Shown: one piece after another, positions 1 to 11,336 of the stretch
How positions within the stretch are numbered: the first letter of the stretch is position 1
Layout: the number at the start of each line of letters is the position of its first letter
NCBI GenBank assembly: GCA_963921935.1
Contig: OY998175.1
Location: forward strand, 152,449,309 to 152,513,308
Source of the DNA: Galeruca laticollis
Taxonomy: Eukaryota > Arthropoda > Insecta > Coleoptera > Chrysomelidae
Length of the DNA: 64,000 nucleotides
Direction of reading: 5' to 3'
Program-made: the position numbers and the translations under genes
Notes under the pieces: generated by a model
The model's input: only the letters and a program-made list of their open reading frames with translations
Told to the model about the DNA's origin: nothing
The model's database searches: none

Positions 1-470
1 TAATTATCAACAAACTTTTGAAATTGAATGGTATAAATATGATATCCCGTACATTTGAATATCCTGTACAATATATTATAATAATTATCAACAAACTTTT
101 GAAATTGAATGGTATGAATGTGATATCCCGTACAGTTGAATATCCTGTACAATATATTAATAATAATTATCAACAAACTTTTGTAATTGAATGGTATAAA
201 TGTGATATCCCGTACAGTTGAATATCCTGTACAATATATTATAATAATTATCAACAATCTTTTGAAATCGAATGGTATAAATGTGATATCCCGTACAGTT
301 GAATATCCTGTACAGTATATTGGAATAATATATCAAACAAACTCTCGGAATCTAATAGAATAACTATGATATCTCGTGCATTTGGATATCCTGTACAATA
401 CAGAAAGAAAAATATAAGAAAAATGATCATCGAACATACGATATCTCTTGTATATGGATATAATTTTTGA
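1..470. repeat. 81-82 bp tandem satellite
   Basis: Head-to-tail units start near 1, 82, 164, 245 and 327, with a diverged sixth unit from about 409. Each unit carries TAATTATCAACAAACTTTTG, then GATATCCCGTAC and ATCCTGTACA. The array begins at the window edge, so its full length is unknown. Short open frames in it are by-products of the repeat. Confidence 0.9.
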
Positions 471-1069
471 CTAGATCGGTAGGTGAGGGGCTCAGATGTA
501 AATAGTGCACTCAATATGACCGAAAATATATGTATCCCTTTTTTTTGGAGACCCAGTTAAATCAAATAAAAAAATATCAATACAGTATATAAAAAAAATA
601 ATTATACGTTAAAAACTTACGCTTTTGAATTATCACAAGTCACAACTACACAATATTACTGTCGACGACAAAGCGGCAGGCCGTACTGTGCCTGGTCACT
701 TTAATGAGGGTTACTACCTCACTGATTCTGTTTTCAAAATTCCTGCTATTTATTTTAAAATTGTTTCATTTGTGCCCTTGTCTCATGTTTTTTTATTTTC
801 GTAACTGAAGGTTAATTTTAAATTTCATTATACTAGTTTGCAACGTTTGATTATATTTTTTTGATAAACAAAGCATGGTAAACATCAGATGTAATGTTTA
901 TCGACCTTGCTGATTATGAAAAATTGTTTGTATCAAATTCTTTCCTGGCGGAGGTCAACAATTGTTTTTTATTATTAATTTGTTTCGACTTATTTTATGA
1001 TCAAGAAAATTTTATCTATATGGGGTGTCCTTAAAATTTCCTATGTCATATCCCGTGTTTATTACAGCT
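471..1069. other. AT-rich stretch, no gene seen
   Basis: I see no coding similarity, RNA gene or terminal repeat here. It contains poly-A and poly-T runs only. Confidence 0.6.
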
Positions 1070-1345
1070 GAAAATTAATAGAGTTCATCTGTGAGACGCC
1101 CTGAACAATATCCCATCATAAAATTGATCACTTGTATTCACTCCGGAGGCTGTATTATGCTAACAAACTGAAATTTCTCCAAAAATTACAAAAATGTCGT
1201 ACTTAAAGTACCATAGCACCCGTTGTACTGGCTCTGGTGAGATGAAAATCAATAGAGTTCTTCTGAGAGATGTCCTGAACAATATTCAATTATAAAATTG
1301 GTAACGTGTTGCACTCTGGAGGCTGTATCGTGCTAACAAGGCCAT
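1070..1345. repeat. Diverged direct duplication, spacing about 180 bp
   Basis: A segment of about 95 bp at 1070-1165 recurs at 1248-1342. Shared pieces include CCTGAACAATAT, ATAAAATTG and GGAGGCTGTAT.GTGCTAACAA. It could be two units of a degenerate tandem repeat or a local duplication. Confidence 0.75.
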
Positions 1346-1772
1346 GTTACAGGTTTTTTATGCTTAAATCTTTCATTGACAATTGATACTTTCTCGAAAT
1401 AATGTTTTGATAATACATTAGTAAACAATTATTTAATTGGAATGTTTTGTTCACATTTTTTTCTGTCTGTAAAATATACCTTCACAATTTTTGAACCTTT
1501 TTCTCAGTGTAAAGATTTATTAGTTTTCTGTCAACATCAGTTTTCTGTCAACATCAGTTTTACAAGGTTACGAAATTTTGCCCCCAGAACATCAAACGAT
1601 TTATGCCGGCTTTCGCTTCTTGTTGATGTATTCTTTGATCTGATGCAGATTAACATTTCCACTAGTAAAACTTATTTTCAAACAACGGATGCGTTCAGAA
1701 AACATTACTATAATTCAACCGTTGAGTGAACTCTCACGGAGTAACGATAATTTTTTGGAAAGTATAAAGCTT
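1346..1772. other. No gene seen; short 17-bp tandem repeat
   Basis: The unit GTTTTCTGTCAACATCA is repeated twice at 1523-1556. An open frame of 95 codons (1442-1729) shows no recognisable motif and I do not call it a gene. Confidence 0.5.
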
Positions 1773-2214
1773 CATTCACAATGCAATTACAATTAGTGAT
1801 AAGAAAAGTCAAACTCGGAACGCCATTGAAATTGCATTCAGAATGAGAAAATTATTGTAATAGCTGATTTTTGGTTGCGTCCTTTGTATTGTGGGCTAGA
1901 ACAATTGACAGTGTTGACACTTGACAATAATTTGTCAATGTAGAAGTATCAAAGCCATCAAATCAGAAAGAAGAAGTGGAGAAAATTAATAATAAATATA
2001 AGTTTTAATCTCACAAAATAAGATAACTTTTGCTCATCCTCATAATTATAATTACTACATCAATTAACAGAAAAGCTTGGACGTTGCGAACGTCTATGTA
2101 AAGTGTTAAGTATAATTACTAATATGTTCAATTATGAATGCTGAACTGCATTGACAGCTTACAAGGTTCTACAGCTAAATGAAATTAGTAATTGTTAATT
2201 TGTTCATTGTGGAT
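1773..2214. repeat. Possible MITE with imperfect inverted ends
   Basis: The left edge CATTCACAATGCAATTACAA is imperfectly mirrored at the right edge, where the reverse complement begins CATCCACAATG and later reads TTAACAATTACTAATTTCAT. No clear target duplication was found. It is non-coding. Confidence 0.4.
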
Positions 2215-3948
2215 GTATCTTAAATATTGAAAAATTATATATTAGATTATGGTATTATATTGATATTACTGCATGATTATAGCGTGAGAAGATGTGGTAT
2301 TCGTGAAAAAAAAACGCAATTCTTATGAAAAAATAGTTCCAGCATATAAAGTTATGTTGTATTACTTATGTATTTATTGCACTAATATAAAAACATCACG
2401 GTCGGCAACGTGTTTTACTTAGTGAGTGCACTTGAAAACCGCTCAGAAAAATGGCCTCCGCTAATCAAACATATTGAGTTTCGCAAATAATTGCATCATG
2501 TTAGTTAATATCAAACAGCAAATATGTTAAAGACAATCTCCTGGGTATACAAAATTATGTTGCACGCGTTTTTGTTAAACTATACTATCCCTGGATTCTC
2601 AAAACATTTGAATTTCTCCATTATTGACCTAGGTTAAAAATAGAAAAAATTATTAACCACTAATAGAGAAAATCAACTTCTCAGTTGGCTAGAAGACGCA
2701 ATAATTGCCAATAGTAGTGCAAAAATAGTACATTGTACAATGAGCATGAAATGAGATACATTTCCCATGAGTAGGTATATGAAATTGTGTAGTACTCGCT
2801 ACGCCCGTACGAGATGGAAATGGGTCATTTCATGCAAATTGTACACTATAATTTTTCTACGGCCATCATAAACAAAACTGTAATATTTTTCATAACAATT
2901 TTTATCATAAACTTTTCTGCCGTTATTGTTGCAAGGTTTAGAGAATTTTTTCTCTGAAATTATTAAGTCGAGCTCTTAACCCGTTAAATGAACCATACAA
3001 TATTTTCTTTTTGTACATGTACCTACCTACGTCATGAAATAACGTTCCAAATTTTGACTCTCGGAAATAAAAATAATTTATGCAGAAAAAATGGGTATAA
3101 TTCACCTGCGGAAAAATTTATCAATTATCGTGTCTCTTTAAAGAAGTTATATCACCTCCTGCATCTAACAGGATAGTGACCGATCAATGTCAAATCATCC
3201 TCACTATCGCTACCCATTTTCAATTATTAAATTATTAATTTTTTTATTAACGAATTTTGTAAACACTGATGTGAAATGTCAAATTATTAGACAGACGTTA
3301 ACAAACATGACTATTATATATTGTAATATATATAATCAAAAATTCGTTAATATAATGACAGTCTAGTAGCTCCTGAAAGTCATGGGAAATGAAATATTTC
3401 GATACAGCTAGCCCGTGGGAAATGAAAATCTGTATTACAACGTGGTAGGTTTCTTAATCGAATACGCATTTGAAATGTACATTTTTCTTTATGGTGTAGA
3501 AAAAAAATCCCAATGGCACAGGACCAATTGGACAGGCTTATTTCAGTAACATGTTTGCATAAAACCCAAAATAAAAAATTAGATACAAAAGTAATAGAAT
3601 GTTTTGAGATGTACAAAAAACCAAAGTAACATTCTGGCATCAAAACAAAAAAATAAAAAAAAATCTGGTAAATTTGTGAATTTTCTTAAATAAATATTTT
3701 AATGTACGATTTAGAGAAAAATGTTGAATACAAAAGTTGTAGAACATATTAAGGTCTGTGAAAAAGCTCAGTAACTTTTTTGCGTCAAATGAAAAACAAA
3801 GGAAATGCGATTTTTTTCAACTTTGACAGGCTGCCATTTTGTTTTTACTGGGCCGATTTGGCTCATTAACGAACTCGTCCAAGATTTTGACCTAACCGAT
3901 TTTTGTAGCGAGTTTGGTTTCGATCCGTCAAAAAATACGCCCTCTATC

Positions 3949-3952
<4 letters not shown>
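2215..3952. other. No gene seen
   Basis: AT-rich DNA with no recognisable coding block. Open frames at 2988-3176 and 3380-3643 are short, low-complexity and without motifs. 3790-3952 looks like unclassified repeat sequence running into the microsatellite. Confidence 0.55.

Positions 3953-4029
<77 letters not shown>
3953..4029. repeat. (TA)n microsatellite
   Basis: An uninterrupted AT dinucleotide run of about 77 bp. It creates spurious frames on both strands whose translations contain long Tyr-Ile runs. Confidence 0.98.
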
Positions 4030-4033
<4 letters not shown>

Positions 4034-4256
4034 CTTTGGAACGGAGGGTGATTTTGGCATCTAGGAACACCAAAACGAAAAACTGCATTGAAATTTTTCC
4101 GAAGTCGCGTCACGCTACTCTCTACAATAGCCCTATTTCATTCTGAAATTAGCCTAAAAACAATTTTCAATTGATGGTGACTAATACGTACCAGCTGCAC
4201 TGCTATTCATTAGGTTGCATTCAAAGTTTGTAGCGACTTAACAGTATACACAAACT

Positions 4257-4424
4257 TAAGGGAAAGAAGATATTCATCAACGAAGACCTCACTAGTAATA
4301 TTTATAAAATTAAAAAAGCTGCAATTCAAAAAGACGGAAATCAAGTCTGGTCTGCAAATGAAAGAATTTATGCGAAAGTTGGCCGCAATGTGAAGATGGT
4401 TAACGATGAATTCGAAAAATTTTA
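4257..4424 (+). pseudogene. LINE ORF1 C-terminus (FP-C-like)
   Basis: A frame of about 55 residues ending in TAA. It has the GKKIFINEDLT motif at its start, an internal VWSANERIYAKV stretch and a charged end. This resembles the C-terminal FP25K-like domain common in ORF1 proteins of jockey-group LINEs. Upstream ORF1 sequence is not recognisable. In an active element this protein would bind the LINE RNA. Confidence 0.6.
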
Positions 4425-5284
4425 ATAGTTAAGTCGATGAGCATTTGATGTTGAACACTGATAAAAAGGTTTTTGTATAAAATTTAACAGGTTTTATTTG
4501 TATATCGGGTTTATGTTTATATCATTAACGATAATTTTGTTTTTGTGTCAGGTGTTTCCATTTAATTTTATAAAAATAAAGTGATTTCATGCAATCGCTA
4601 TCATCCGGCTATAAATCTAAATTTCAACTTAAATATAAATAATAAGACTGATAAGAGAGACGAATCATGGTATAATTTTAAAGACGCAAACTTTCTAGAT
4701 CTATGTACAAAAGTTAGGGATGCTACCTGGTACTCAATACTAACTGAAAATAATGTAAATATAGCAGTAGATAATTTTTATGCTATTTGGAATGAAATAA
4801 TTCTAACATGTGTACCAAAATATAGAATCATCAATAATAGTAGCAAATATCCTATTTGGTTTACAAGAGAAACAAAACAGTGAAAAGCAAAGAATCATTA
4901 TACAAAACTGAAAAATAACTCCAATTATCATCTTGAAAAATATAAGGAACTACGTAAAAAGGCCACAAATTTAATTAGAAAAGGGCAAACGACAATACTT
5001 AAAAAACTTAGATGATGACGTAGCCCAAAATGTTAACAAATTTTGGATCTTTGTAAATAGTAAAAAGTATAATAGGACAAATTAATTTGGGCAGATTTAC
5101 TTTTAACGGAAAAATAGTAGAACAAAATAAGAGTGCAGAATCGTTTGCTAATTTCATTCTGAAGAAAAAGCTTTATACAATATGCAGTGGAGTAATGGTA
5201 ATAATAAAGAAATTAAATCCAAAAAAATCTGCAGGCTCAGGCTCCCAATATTTTAAAAGGTTGTCATAAATGGTTAAAAATTCC

Positions 5285-5640
5285 TTTTTCTACAACTGCT
5301 ATGAAAAGTAGCGTATTTCTCATAGCTTACTCTGGGAAATTTCATGTCTCACGTCACTTTGCCCACACTACATACATTTATATGAATAATCCTGTAGGGG
5401 ATACTCGATGTCCAGCCGATTTCAGCAGGGTATACTCGATGCCCAGCTGTTTTCGGTGGGTGGTCCTCGATGCTTAGACTTTTTCTACAAAACTATTTAC
5501 TTGTGTTCTTTAAATTTGTGGAGTTGTAGAAAAAGTATAGTGCGCAACATGTGGGAAAAGTACTTTTCTCACTTACTTCCACACTCGTGAGAAAAGTTGA
5601 ACTTTTCCCACTTGTTGCACAGTATACTATGACTGCATAT
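5285..5640. repeat. Insertion in the LINE with hairpin 3' half
   Basis: The LINE reading frame is interrupted here by non-coding sequence. CTTTTTCTACAACT near 5286 is mirrored exactly by AGTTGTAGAAAAAG near 5523. Positions 5533-5632 then form a long imperfect hairpin: the GTGGGAAAAGT arm pairs with ACTTTTCCCAC. LINE RT coding resumes at about 5645. Likely a small nonautonomous element; its class is unknown. Confidence 0.65.
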
Positions 5641-6841
5641 TTTTAATTTAATAGTCACTTCTAACGAATTTCCAGAATTTTGGAAAACTTCTATTACAAC
5701 CCCAATTCACAAGTCTGACAGTCTGTTTGAAGTGGAGAATTATAGAGGGATATCAATTATGTGCGCCCCGGCTAAAGTGAACAAATTATATAATGCTATA
5801 AATAGGTCCATATCACAGCAACATGGCTTTATGAAACAGAAATCTGTTAATACAAATCTATTAATTTTTAGTGATTTTGCATTTAAAACCTTACATAACA
5901 AATCTCAACTAGATGTTGTATATACAGATTTCCGGAAAGCCTTCGAAAGTAAATCACAATATTCTGCTATACAAACTTAACAAATTTGGTGTATCAGATA
6001 ATTTTTTAGAGTTAATTAAAAGTTATTTAATGAATAGATAATTTATCGTTAGGCATAATGAAGACACATCAGGAAAGTTCTATGCAAATTCAGGCGTACC
6101 GCAGGGATCTAATCTGGGAACTCTTCTGTTTTTAATGTTTATAAATGACCTACCCACTGTATTGAAATATTCAATGAAAGTTTACTTTTTGCAGATGATT
6201 TAAAAAAATGTAAAACTATTCAAACAGTAAGAGACTGCGTTTTACTTCAAAAAGATATAAATAGTGTAATTGAATGGAGTTATAATAATAAATTAAACTT
6301 CAATATAAAAAAATGCAGCGTTTTAACGATAACTAGATCGACGATAGTATTATTTTTGAATATCAAATGGAAAATGAGGTCCTTCAGAGGAAAACTGAAG
6401 TCAAGGATCTAGGATTTGCATATGATACTGGTTTTTCTTTTGCGAGTCGTATTACACAAATAACAATATCAGCTAATAGAACGTAAGTTTTTGTAATTAG
6501 GGAAGCACGGGAGTTCCAAAATTTAAATACCAATAAACTTCTTTACTATACCCTAGTTCGGTCTAAGTTATAATTTGCTTCAGTGATTTGGTTTGGAGAA
6601 TATATTTCTACATTGGGAAACATTGAAAGAATACAAAACAAATTTCCAGTGGCCAGATTATAATAAGACTCGATTAACTCAATTAAGAACTGAATTTAAA
6701 ATTATATCGTTAGATCAAAGACGAATGTTGGTAGCTTTAATGTTTATATTTAAATTTATTAACAATAAAACTGACGCGCCAGAGGTACTAAAACTATTAC
6801 CTTTTCATGTACCCTCTCGACAGACACGTAATACATTAGTA

Positions 6842-8094
6842 CTGGGTGTCCGTTACTGAATTTAATATTTCGAATTATTCTGACACCGGTCCTGCACTAA
6901 GTAGGAGGATGGGTGATTATAGACAAGTACCGTAACCATGCGGATTTCAGTTACGATGTGACCGTGGCCTGTCGAACAACAAGCGTTCATGATTGAATCA
7001 TTTTTAAAATGAAACGATTCGTACGTTGTGGCGCATCGACGTTTTTGTGCACGTTTTGATATTCAACGTATAGCCGATGCACCGTCGGCAGCTTCAGTGC
7101 ACAGTTGGGTTACACGATTCAGAACAACAGCGTCCTCTGTGAATAAAAAGGCAACTGGTCAACCGAAAACCACGTGAACTCTACAGGATATTGACCGAGT
7201 ACGGCGCGCTTTGACTCAGCATCCTCGGCGGTCGGTTCGTAAACATGCTCAACAATTGCAGTTGCCACGCACTAGTGTGCACGAAATAATGGAGTTAGAC
7301 TTAAAGTTTCACCCGTATAAAATCCAACTAGGTCATTTTGACCATGTAAAACGGAAAACGTTCGCCGAGATCATGATCATGACGTTTTGGAATGAGGATG
7401 GGCATGAGCACATTATTTTTAGTGATGAAGCACCTTTCCATCTAACTGGAGCCGTGAACAAACATAATTGCCGATATTGGGCCGCAAACAATCCGCGGCA
7501 AAAACATCAACGACCGTTACACTCCAAAAAATTGACGGTATGGTGTGCCATGTCCGCCTCGGGCATAATTGGACCGTACTTTTTTGAAGATGGTGCAGGA
7601 CGTTCTGTTACTGTGAACAGAATACGTTATACCGCCATGGTTCGGAATTTTTACGCCCATTCCTACCACAGTTCCCTGGCTATGATAACAACGGCACGTG
7701 GTTTCAACAAGATGGCGCCACGGTACATACTGCAGCGATATCCATAAATGCAGTGACCGAAGTGTTTTCTGACACGGTAATTTCCATCAATGGTGATATT
7801 CCATTTCCTCCACGCTCACCAGACCTAACCCCCCTGGATTTTTTCCTATGTGGATACTTGAAAAGTGTCGTCTACACGGAACCGATGCCACAAACCATCC
7901 AGCAGCCGAAGGACCGTAGCTTACGCTCGCGATTAACAGCTTGCTACGAAGACGGTCGGTATTTAAACGATATTCTGTTTAAACACTAAATCTGCATTTT
8001 TACTCTGTCTAATAATGCTAATAAACCTGGTATATCATGATCTAGAGGTAAGTTTTATTGCGTTAAAACCTTAAATTCAATACCGGGCACCCTG
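6842..8094 (+). mobile_element. Tc1/mariner element, DD41D type
   Basis: A 1253-bp element bounded by TA duplications (6840-6841 and 8095-8096). Its terminal inverted repeat of about 25 bp reads CTGGGTGTCCGTTACTGAAT on the left. The reverse complement of the right end reads CAGGGTGCCCGGTATTGAAT. Removing it with one TA copy restores the reading frame of the host LINE, which proves the boundaries. Confidence 0.93.
6956..7989 (+). pseudogene. DD41D mariner-type transposase, broken
   Basis: A cut-and-paste transposase. The N-terminus has the helix-turn-helix region VEQQAFMIESFLK...SVHSWV.RFR. The catalytic region has IIFSDEAPFHL (first Asp), WFQQDGATVHTA (second Asp) and PPRSPDLTPLDFF. Forty-one residues separate the second Asp from the Asp in LTPLD. 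Breaks: TGA right after the likely start ATG at 6956, TGA in the HTH (after SFLK), TGA before TLQDIDR, and a 1-nt frameshift in a T run near 7648. Downstream frames are otherwise intact to 7989. Confidence 0.88.
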
Positions 8095-8395
8095 TATTTA
8101 AAATAACGAAGGATATTAATATACCAAGGGCACCTCTTGTAGCCATGTTGAAGCTTGTTAATAAATTTAACCATTTTATAGTTATAGATTGGAGTGCATC
8201 TCAAACAAACAAATTGTAAACTACATACTACAAATATCTGTATAATTTAAGGTGACTACAGTTCTAACAGATAATAATTAACATGATGGTCCCTCTTTAA
8301 CTTAATTATGAATCTTAATTAAGGAAACCCATGTAATAAAGTTGTAAAACTTGTTTGGGTTCAAATAAATGAATGAATATTTTTTGCTCACATGC

Positions 8396-8545
8396 AATTT
8401 AACACTGCGCATAAGCGACAATGTGTTAGAAAGAAACAAGTATATTCAGTGTATTACCTATTTTCTTAAGAGGGTATATCATTACATGCCAAATAAGTAT
8501 TGTATGCTAATATTTGTATTATAACTGTAATAATATATGCTAAAA
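8396..8545. repeat. Dispersed repeat, inverted copy at 22380-22520
   Basis: The core GTGTTAGAAAGAAACAAGTA TATTCAGTGTAT (two pieces) at about 8427-8458 recurs in reverse complement near 22477-22510, with weaker similarity beyond. It is non-coding and of unknown family. Confidence 0.7.
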
Positions 8546-8785
8546 CTTGGATTGTCTATCTCTCCATGCCTCTCTCTAACACAATGATAACGCCACGTGC
8601 CTTACGCTTTTCACTTTGACTATGAGACGATTATCGTTTTACGTTAGAATTAAATGGGGACTGAAATCTGTTGTTTTCCATACAGAATATTTTGTGGACA
8701 CTAGCAATTTTAACATGTAGACTGCATAAAGAGAGGGGGTAAATAAAAATAGAGTTACGGTTCTCCAGGAAATCGTTTTATTATA
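8546..8785. other. No gene seen
   Basis: Short AT-rich interval between the dispersed repeat and the DD82E element. It may be the continuation of the repeat. Confidence 0.5.
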
Positions 8786-11240
8786 CTCGATAGTCGAAAT
8801 TGTGTAAAGTGAGTCAGAGCTATCTAATCAACACTTTGGTTAAAGCGCAGTTGCCATATGTATTCTAGAGAGAAATGCTGTATTTTATAAATACACTTCA
8901 AATCCATTGTGTCAATATTTCAGGTACAAAAGATGCAATGTAATTAAGTCAATACCAATTTAATATATTTATTTCAAATTTCAAGCAGACTAATAATAAT
9001 TAGTTTACTTGAAATGTGAAATAAAGTGTTTATGTATATTTCTTGAACGCAAAGTTTGTTGTGAAAAACTCGCCGATTTGACAATGTTGGAGAGTCGCTT
9101 CAATGTTCCGGCTTTGAGAACGAGATAGATAGATCGAGCTACGCGAATGAGACAGTGATAGTAAACAGTTATGTGAGGTGTTTATTCTCTTCATGAGCGT
9201 AACATCAGTATTTGTGTTGTGGTTTTGTGTGATAAATCGGTTATTATTGGTATTTATTGTAATATTTATATCGGTATATTTAGTGACAATAATGGCGGAG
9301 TGTAGCGGTGTTGGCAATAAAAAACGGCGTCGTAACAATTTAATTCGGGAAGAAAAAGTCCTCATATTAAATGTGTACGAAGGACTGCGTGCCATGGACA
9401 AACAGTTGGGTGTTAGTGACGCTGTGATTAAGTGCAGTTATTTAACTAAAGTTTCTGAGAGTACTATATACAATATTCTAAAGAAATCGCGGGACGGATC
9501 TTTGACAAGAGAACGAGGTGAAAACTGTAAACCGGAAAGTAGGGGAAGAAAGAAAATTGTTTTGGACGACCAAACACGGAATGCTATACGTAGGGAAATA
9601 CATTCTTTTTATTTTAGGAATGAAATCCCCTCGGTAGCTAAATTGAGCAAGGTAATAGAAGCTGATGATACTTTACCAAACATCAGTGATAAAGTTTTGA
9701 GACGAACTTTAAAATTAATGAATTTTCGTTACCAAACAAGAAGTAGAAACAGTGCCTTAATTGAACGAAATGACATTGTGGAATGGAGGAGAAATTATTT
9801 AAAACAGATACGACAGTTTCGTAACGGAGGACGGCACATATATTATCTTGACGAAACATGGTTAAATGAAGGCCACACTGTGTCAAAAGTGTGGCAAGAC
9901 ATGAATATACGAAGCAATCGACAAGCCTTTATGGAGGGTTTCTCTTCCGGTTTAAAAGCTCCCTCTGGGAAAGGACGTCGACTGATTATCACTCACATTG
10001 GCAGCGAGGAAGGATTTGTAGAAGGTGGATTACTAAGTTTTCAGTCAAAAAAACTGTCGATTACCATGAAGAGATGGATGGTAACCGGTTTGAAACATGG
10101 TTTAGATCAATTTTAACAAAGGTAACTCCTGGTTCAGTGATAGTTATGGATAATGCTTCATACCACTCTCGTCGACTGGAGCAAATACCTACTTCAGCTA
10201 GCCGCAAGAGGGTTATAATTGATTGGTTAGAGAGTAAAAGCATTCCGCACAACGAGGCAATGCTAAAAGTTGAATTATTATCTCTCGTACGGAAACATAA
10301 AAGCAGTTATATTAAGTACGTTGTCGATGAAATGGCGAAAGATTTCAACGTCTCAGTTGTTAGACTTCCTCCCTACCACTGTGAGTTAAACCCCATCGAG
10401 CTGGTTTGGGCCCAAGTGAAAAATTATGTTGCGAGAAAAAACAGTACATTCAAAATGGCTGACGTTGAGAAACTGTTTGACGAGGCGCTGCATACCGTTA
10501 CTGCTGAGAGTTGGCGTAAATGTATTCAACACGTATTAAAAGAAGAAATAAAGTTTTGGGATTTAGACATACGTGTAGAAGTAATGACGGAACCACTCAT
10601 TATCGATATAGGAGGAGAAAGCGATGATTCTGAGGAGTCGTCAGGGAGTGATACCGCTTCCAGTTAGTCAGACATTTTACAAGTGACCTCGCAACATACC
10701 TATACTTATTGGTTATTTTTATTTGGTCTTGACAAACAACTTGTTTTTAGTTTTAGTAGTAGTAAGTTGGAATTGACTTTTAAACATTTTTTTATTTTGT
10801 TTTAACTTACTTATGAACAACTTGTGATAAGTTATTATTTTAAATGTTAAAAATTGAAATTCCTGATATTTCAGTATTCGCACCCTTAAACTATGATACG
10901 CTCATGGAGTTCACTTTAAATCGGTAGATAACCGATGACGTCACTTTACAGAATTTCGACTATCGACTTTTTTATATACATCTTATTATAGCTCATCCTT
11001 AAAAATGTGTATTATTCTTGGTAACACCCTGTATATACATAATGATACCTACCATAATAATTTCGTATTTCTGTTCTCTCAAATTTAAACGCCAGAGCGT
11101 ACAAGAACATTTTCTATTTATTTTTTATTTAGGACTATTAAGAACCCTTCAAAAATGATGCGCTCATGAAGTTCGCTTCTGCAACTGATTTTATGGACAG
11201 TAAGAGCGATGAGTCACTTTACAGAATTTCGACTATCGAG
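8786..11240 (+). mobile_element. Tc1/mariner-like element with DD82E spacing
   Basis: A 2455-bp element with a terminal inverted repeat of about 30 bp. The left end starts CTCGATAGTCGAAATTGTGT. The reverse complement of the right end starts CTCGATAGTCGAAATTCTGT, and the match continues AAAGTGA.TCA. TA (or TATA) flanks both sides (8784-8785, 11241-11242). It carries one transposase gene. The right end holds a second, inner copy of the terminal sequence. Confidence 0.9.
9292..10667 (+). pseudogene. DD82E transposase, one frameshift
   Basis: About 457 codons from ATG at 9292. The N-terminus is basic (KKRRR) followed by an HTH-like LTKVSESTIYNILKKS. Catalytic motifs are IYYLDETWLNEGH (first Asp), VIVMDNASYHS (second Asp) and ELNPIELVWAQVK (Glu). 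I count 82 residues between the second Asp and the Glu. That spacing matches the group I remember as Sailor (DD82E); the name is from memory. The acidic Ser-rich C-terminus ends at 10667. The only break I see is an indel in the A7 run near 10047-10053. A recent, nearly intact copy. Confidence 0.88.
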
Positions 11241-11245
11241 TATAG
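10882..11245. repeat. Duplicated right end of the DD82E element
   Basis: Sequence around 10890-10975 (CGCTCATGGAGTTC... TCACTTTACAGAATTTCGAC TATCGA) is repeated at about 11155-11245, roughly 262 bp downstream. Only the outer copy ends in the GAGTATA edge that pairs with the left terminus. It could be an internal duplication or a subterminal binding-site repeat. Confidence 0.8.
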
Positions 11246-11336
11246 GAGCGTATGAATGAAGCGGTCTAAAGACTGAGAAATTTAAATAGGTATCGAGTTT
11301 GTTTTTGACTGATGAATGTTTGTAAATATTAAAACG

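Larger units (their letters stand above)
4588..8219 (+). pseudogene. LINE ORF2 remnant: linker, reverse transcriptase, tail
   Basis: ORF2 would supply endonuclease and reverse transcriptase. 4588-4883 is the end of the endonuclease and the linker (motif SKYPIWFTRETK). 5087-5269 is linker with a PKKSAG motif. 5670-5965 carries RT motifs EFWKTS, NYRGIS and VYTDFRKAFE. 6090-6200 carries SGVPQGSNLG and FINDLP, but the catalytic box is ruined. 6593-6859 is the C-terminal tail (LDQRRMLVALMFIFKFINN, HVPSRQTRNT). The tail resumes after the mariner insertion at 8096 (INIPRAPLVAMLKLVNKF) and stops at 8217-8219. Stops, frameshifts and two insertions make it nonfunctional. Confidence 0.85.
4257..8385 (+). 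mobile_element. Degenerate LINE (jockey/CR1-like), 5'-incomplete
   Basis: Remnants appear in LINE order: the ORF1 C-terminus, a short piece of endonuclease end plus linker, reverse transcriptase blocks, the ORF2 C-terminal tail, and a 3' end reading AAATAAATGAATGAATA near 8366-8385. Two later insertions interrupt it (5285-5640 and 6842-8094). Most of the endonuclease is missing between 4424 and 4588. Many stops and frameshifts show it is dead. The clade is judged from the tail and linker style and is not certain. Confidence 0.85.

Noticed and set aside
18..514. Satellite considered as a CRISPR-like array or as coding frames
   Set aside because: Units are contiguous without spacers, and the genome is eukaryotic. 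The frames follow the repeat period and have no motif.
1442..1729. 95-codon frame
   Set aside because: Starts in Phe-rich low-complexity sequence and includes a tandem 17-bp repeat. No domain recognised.
3768..4146. Overlapping frames on both strands across the (TA)n run
   Set aside because: They exist only because an AT repeat has no stop codon in any frame. The flanks show no protein similarity.
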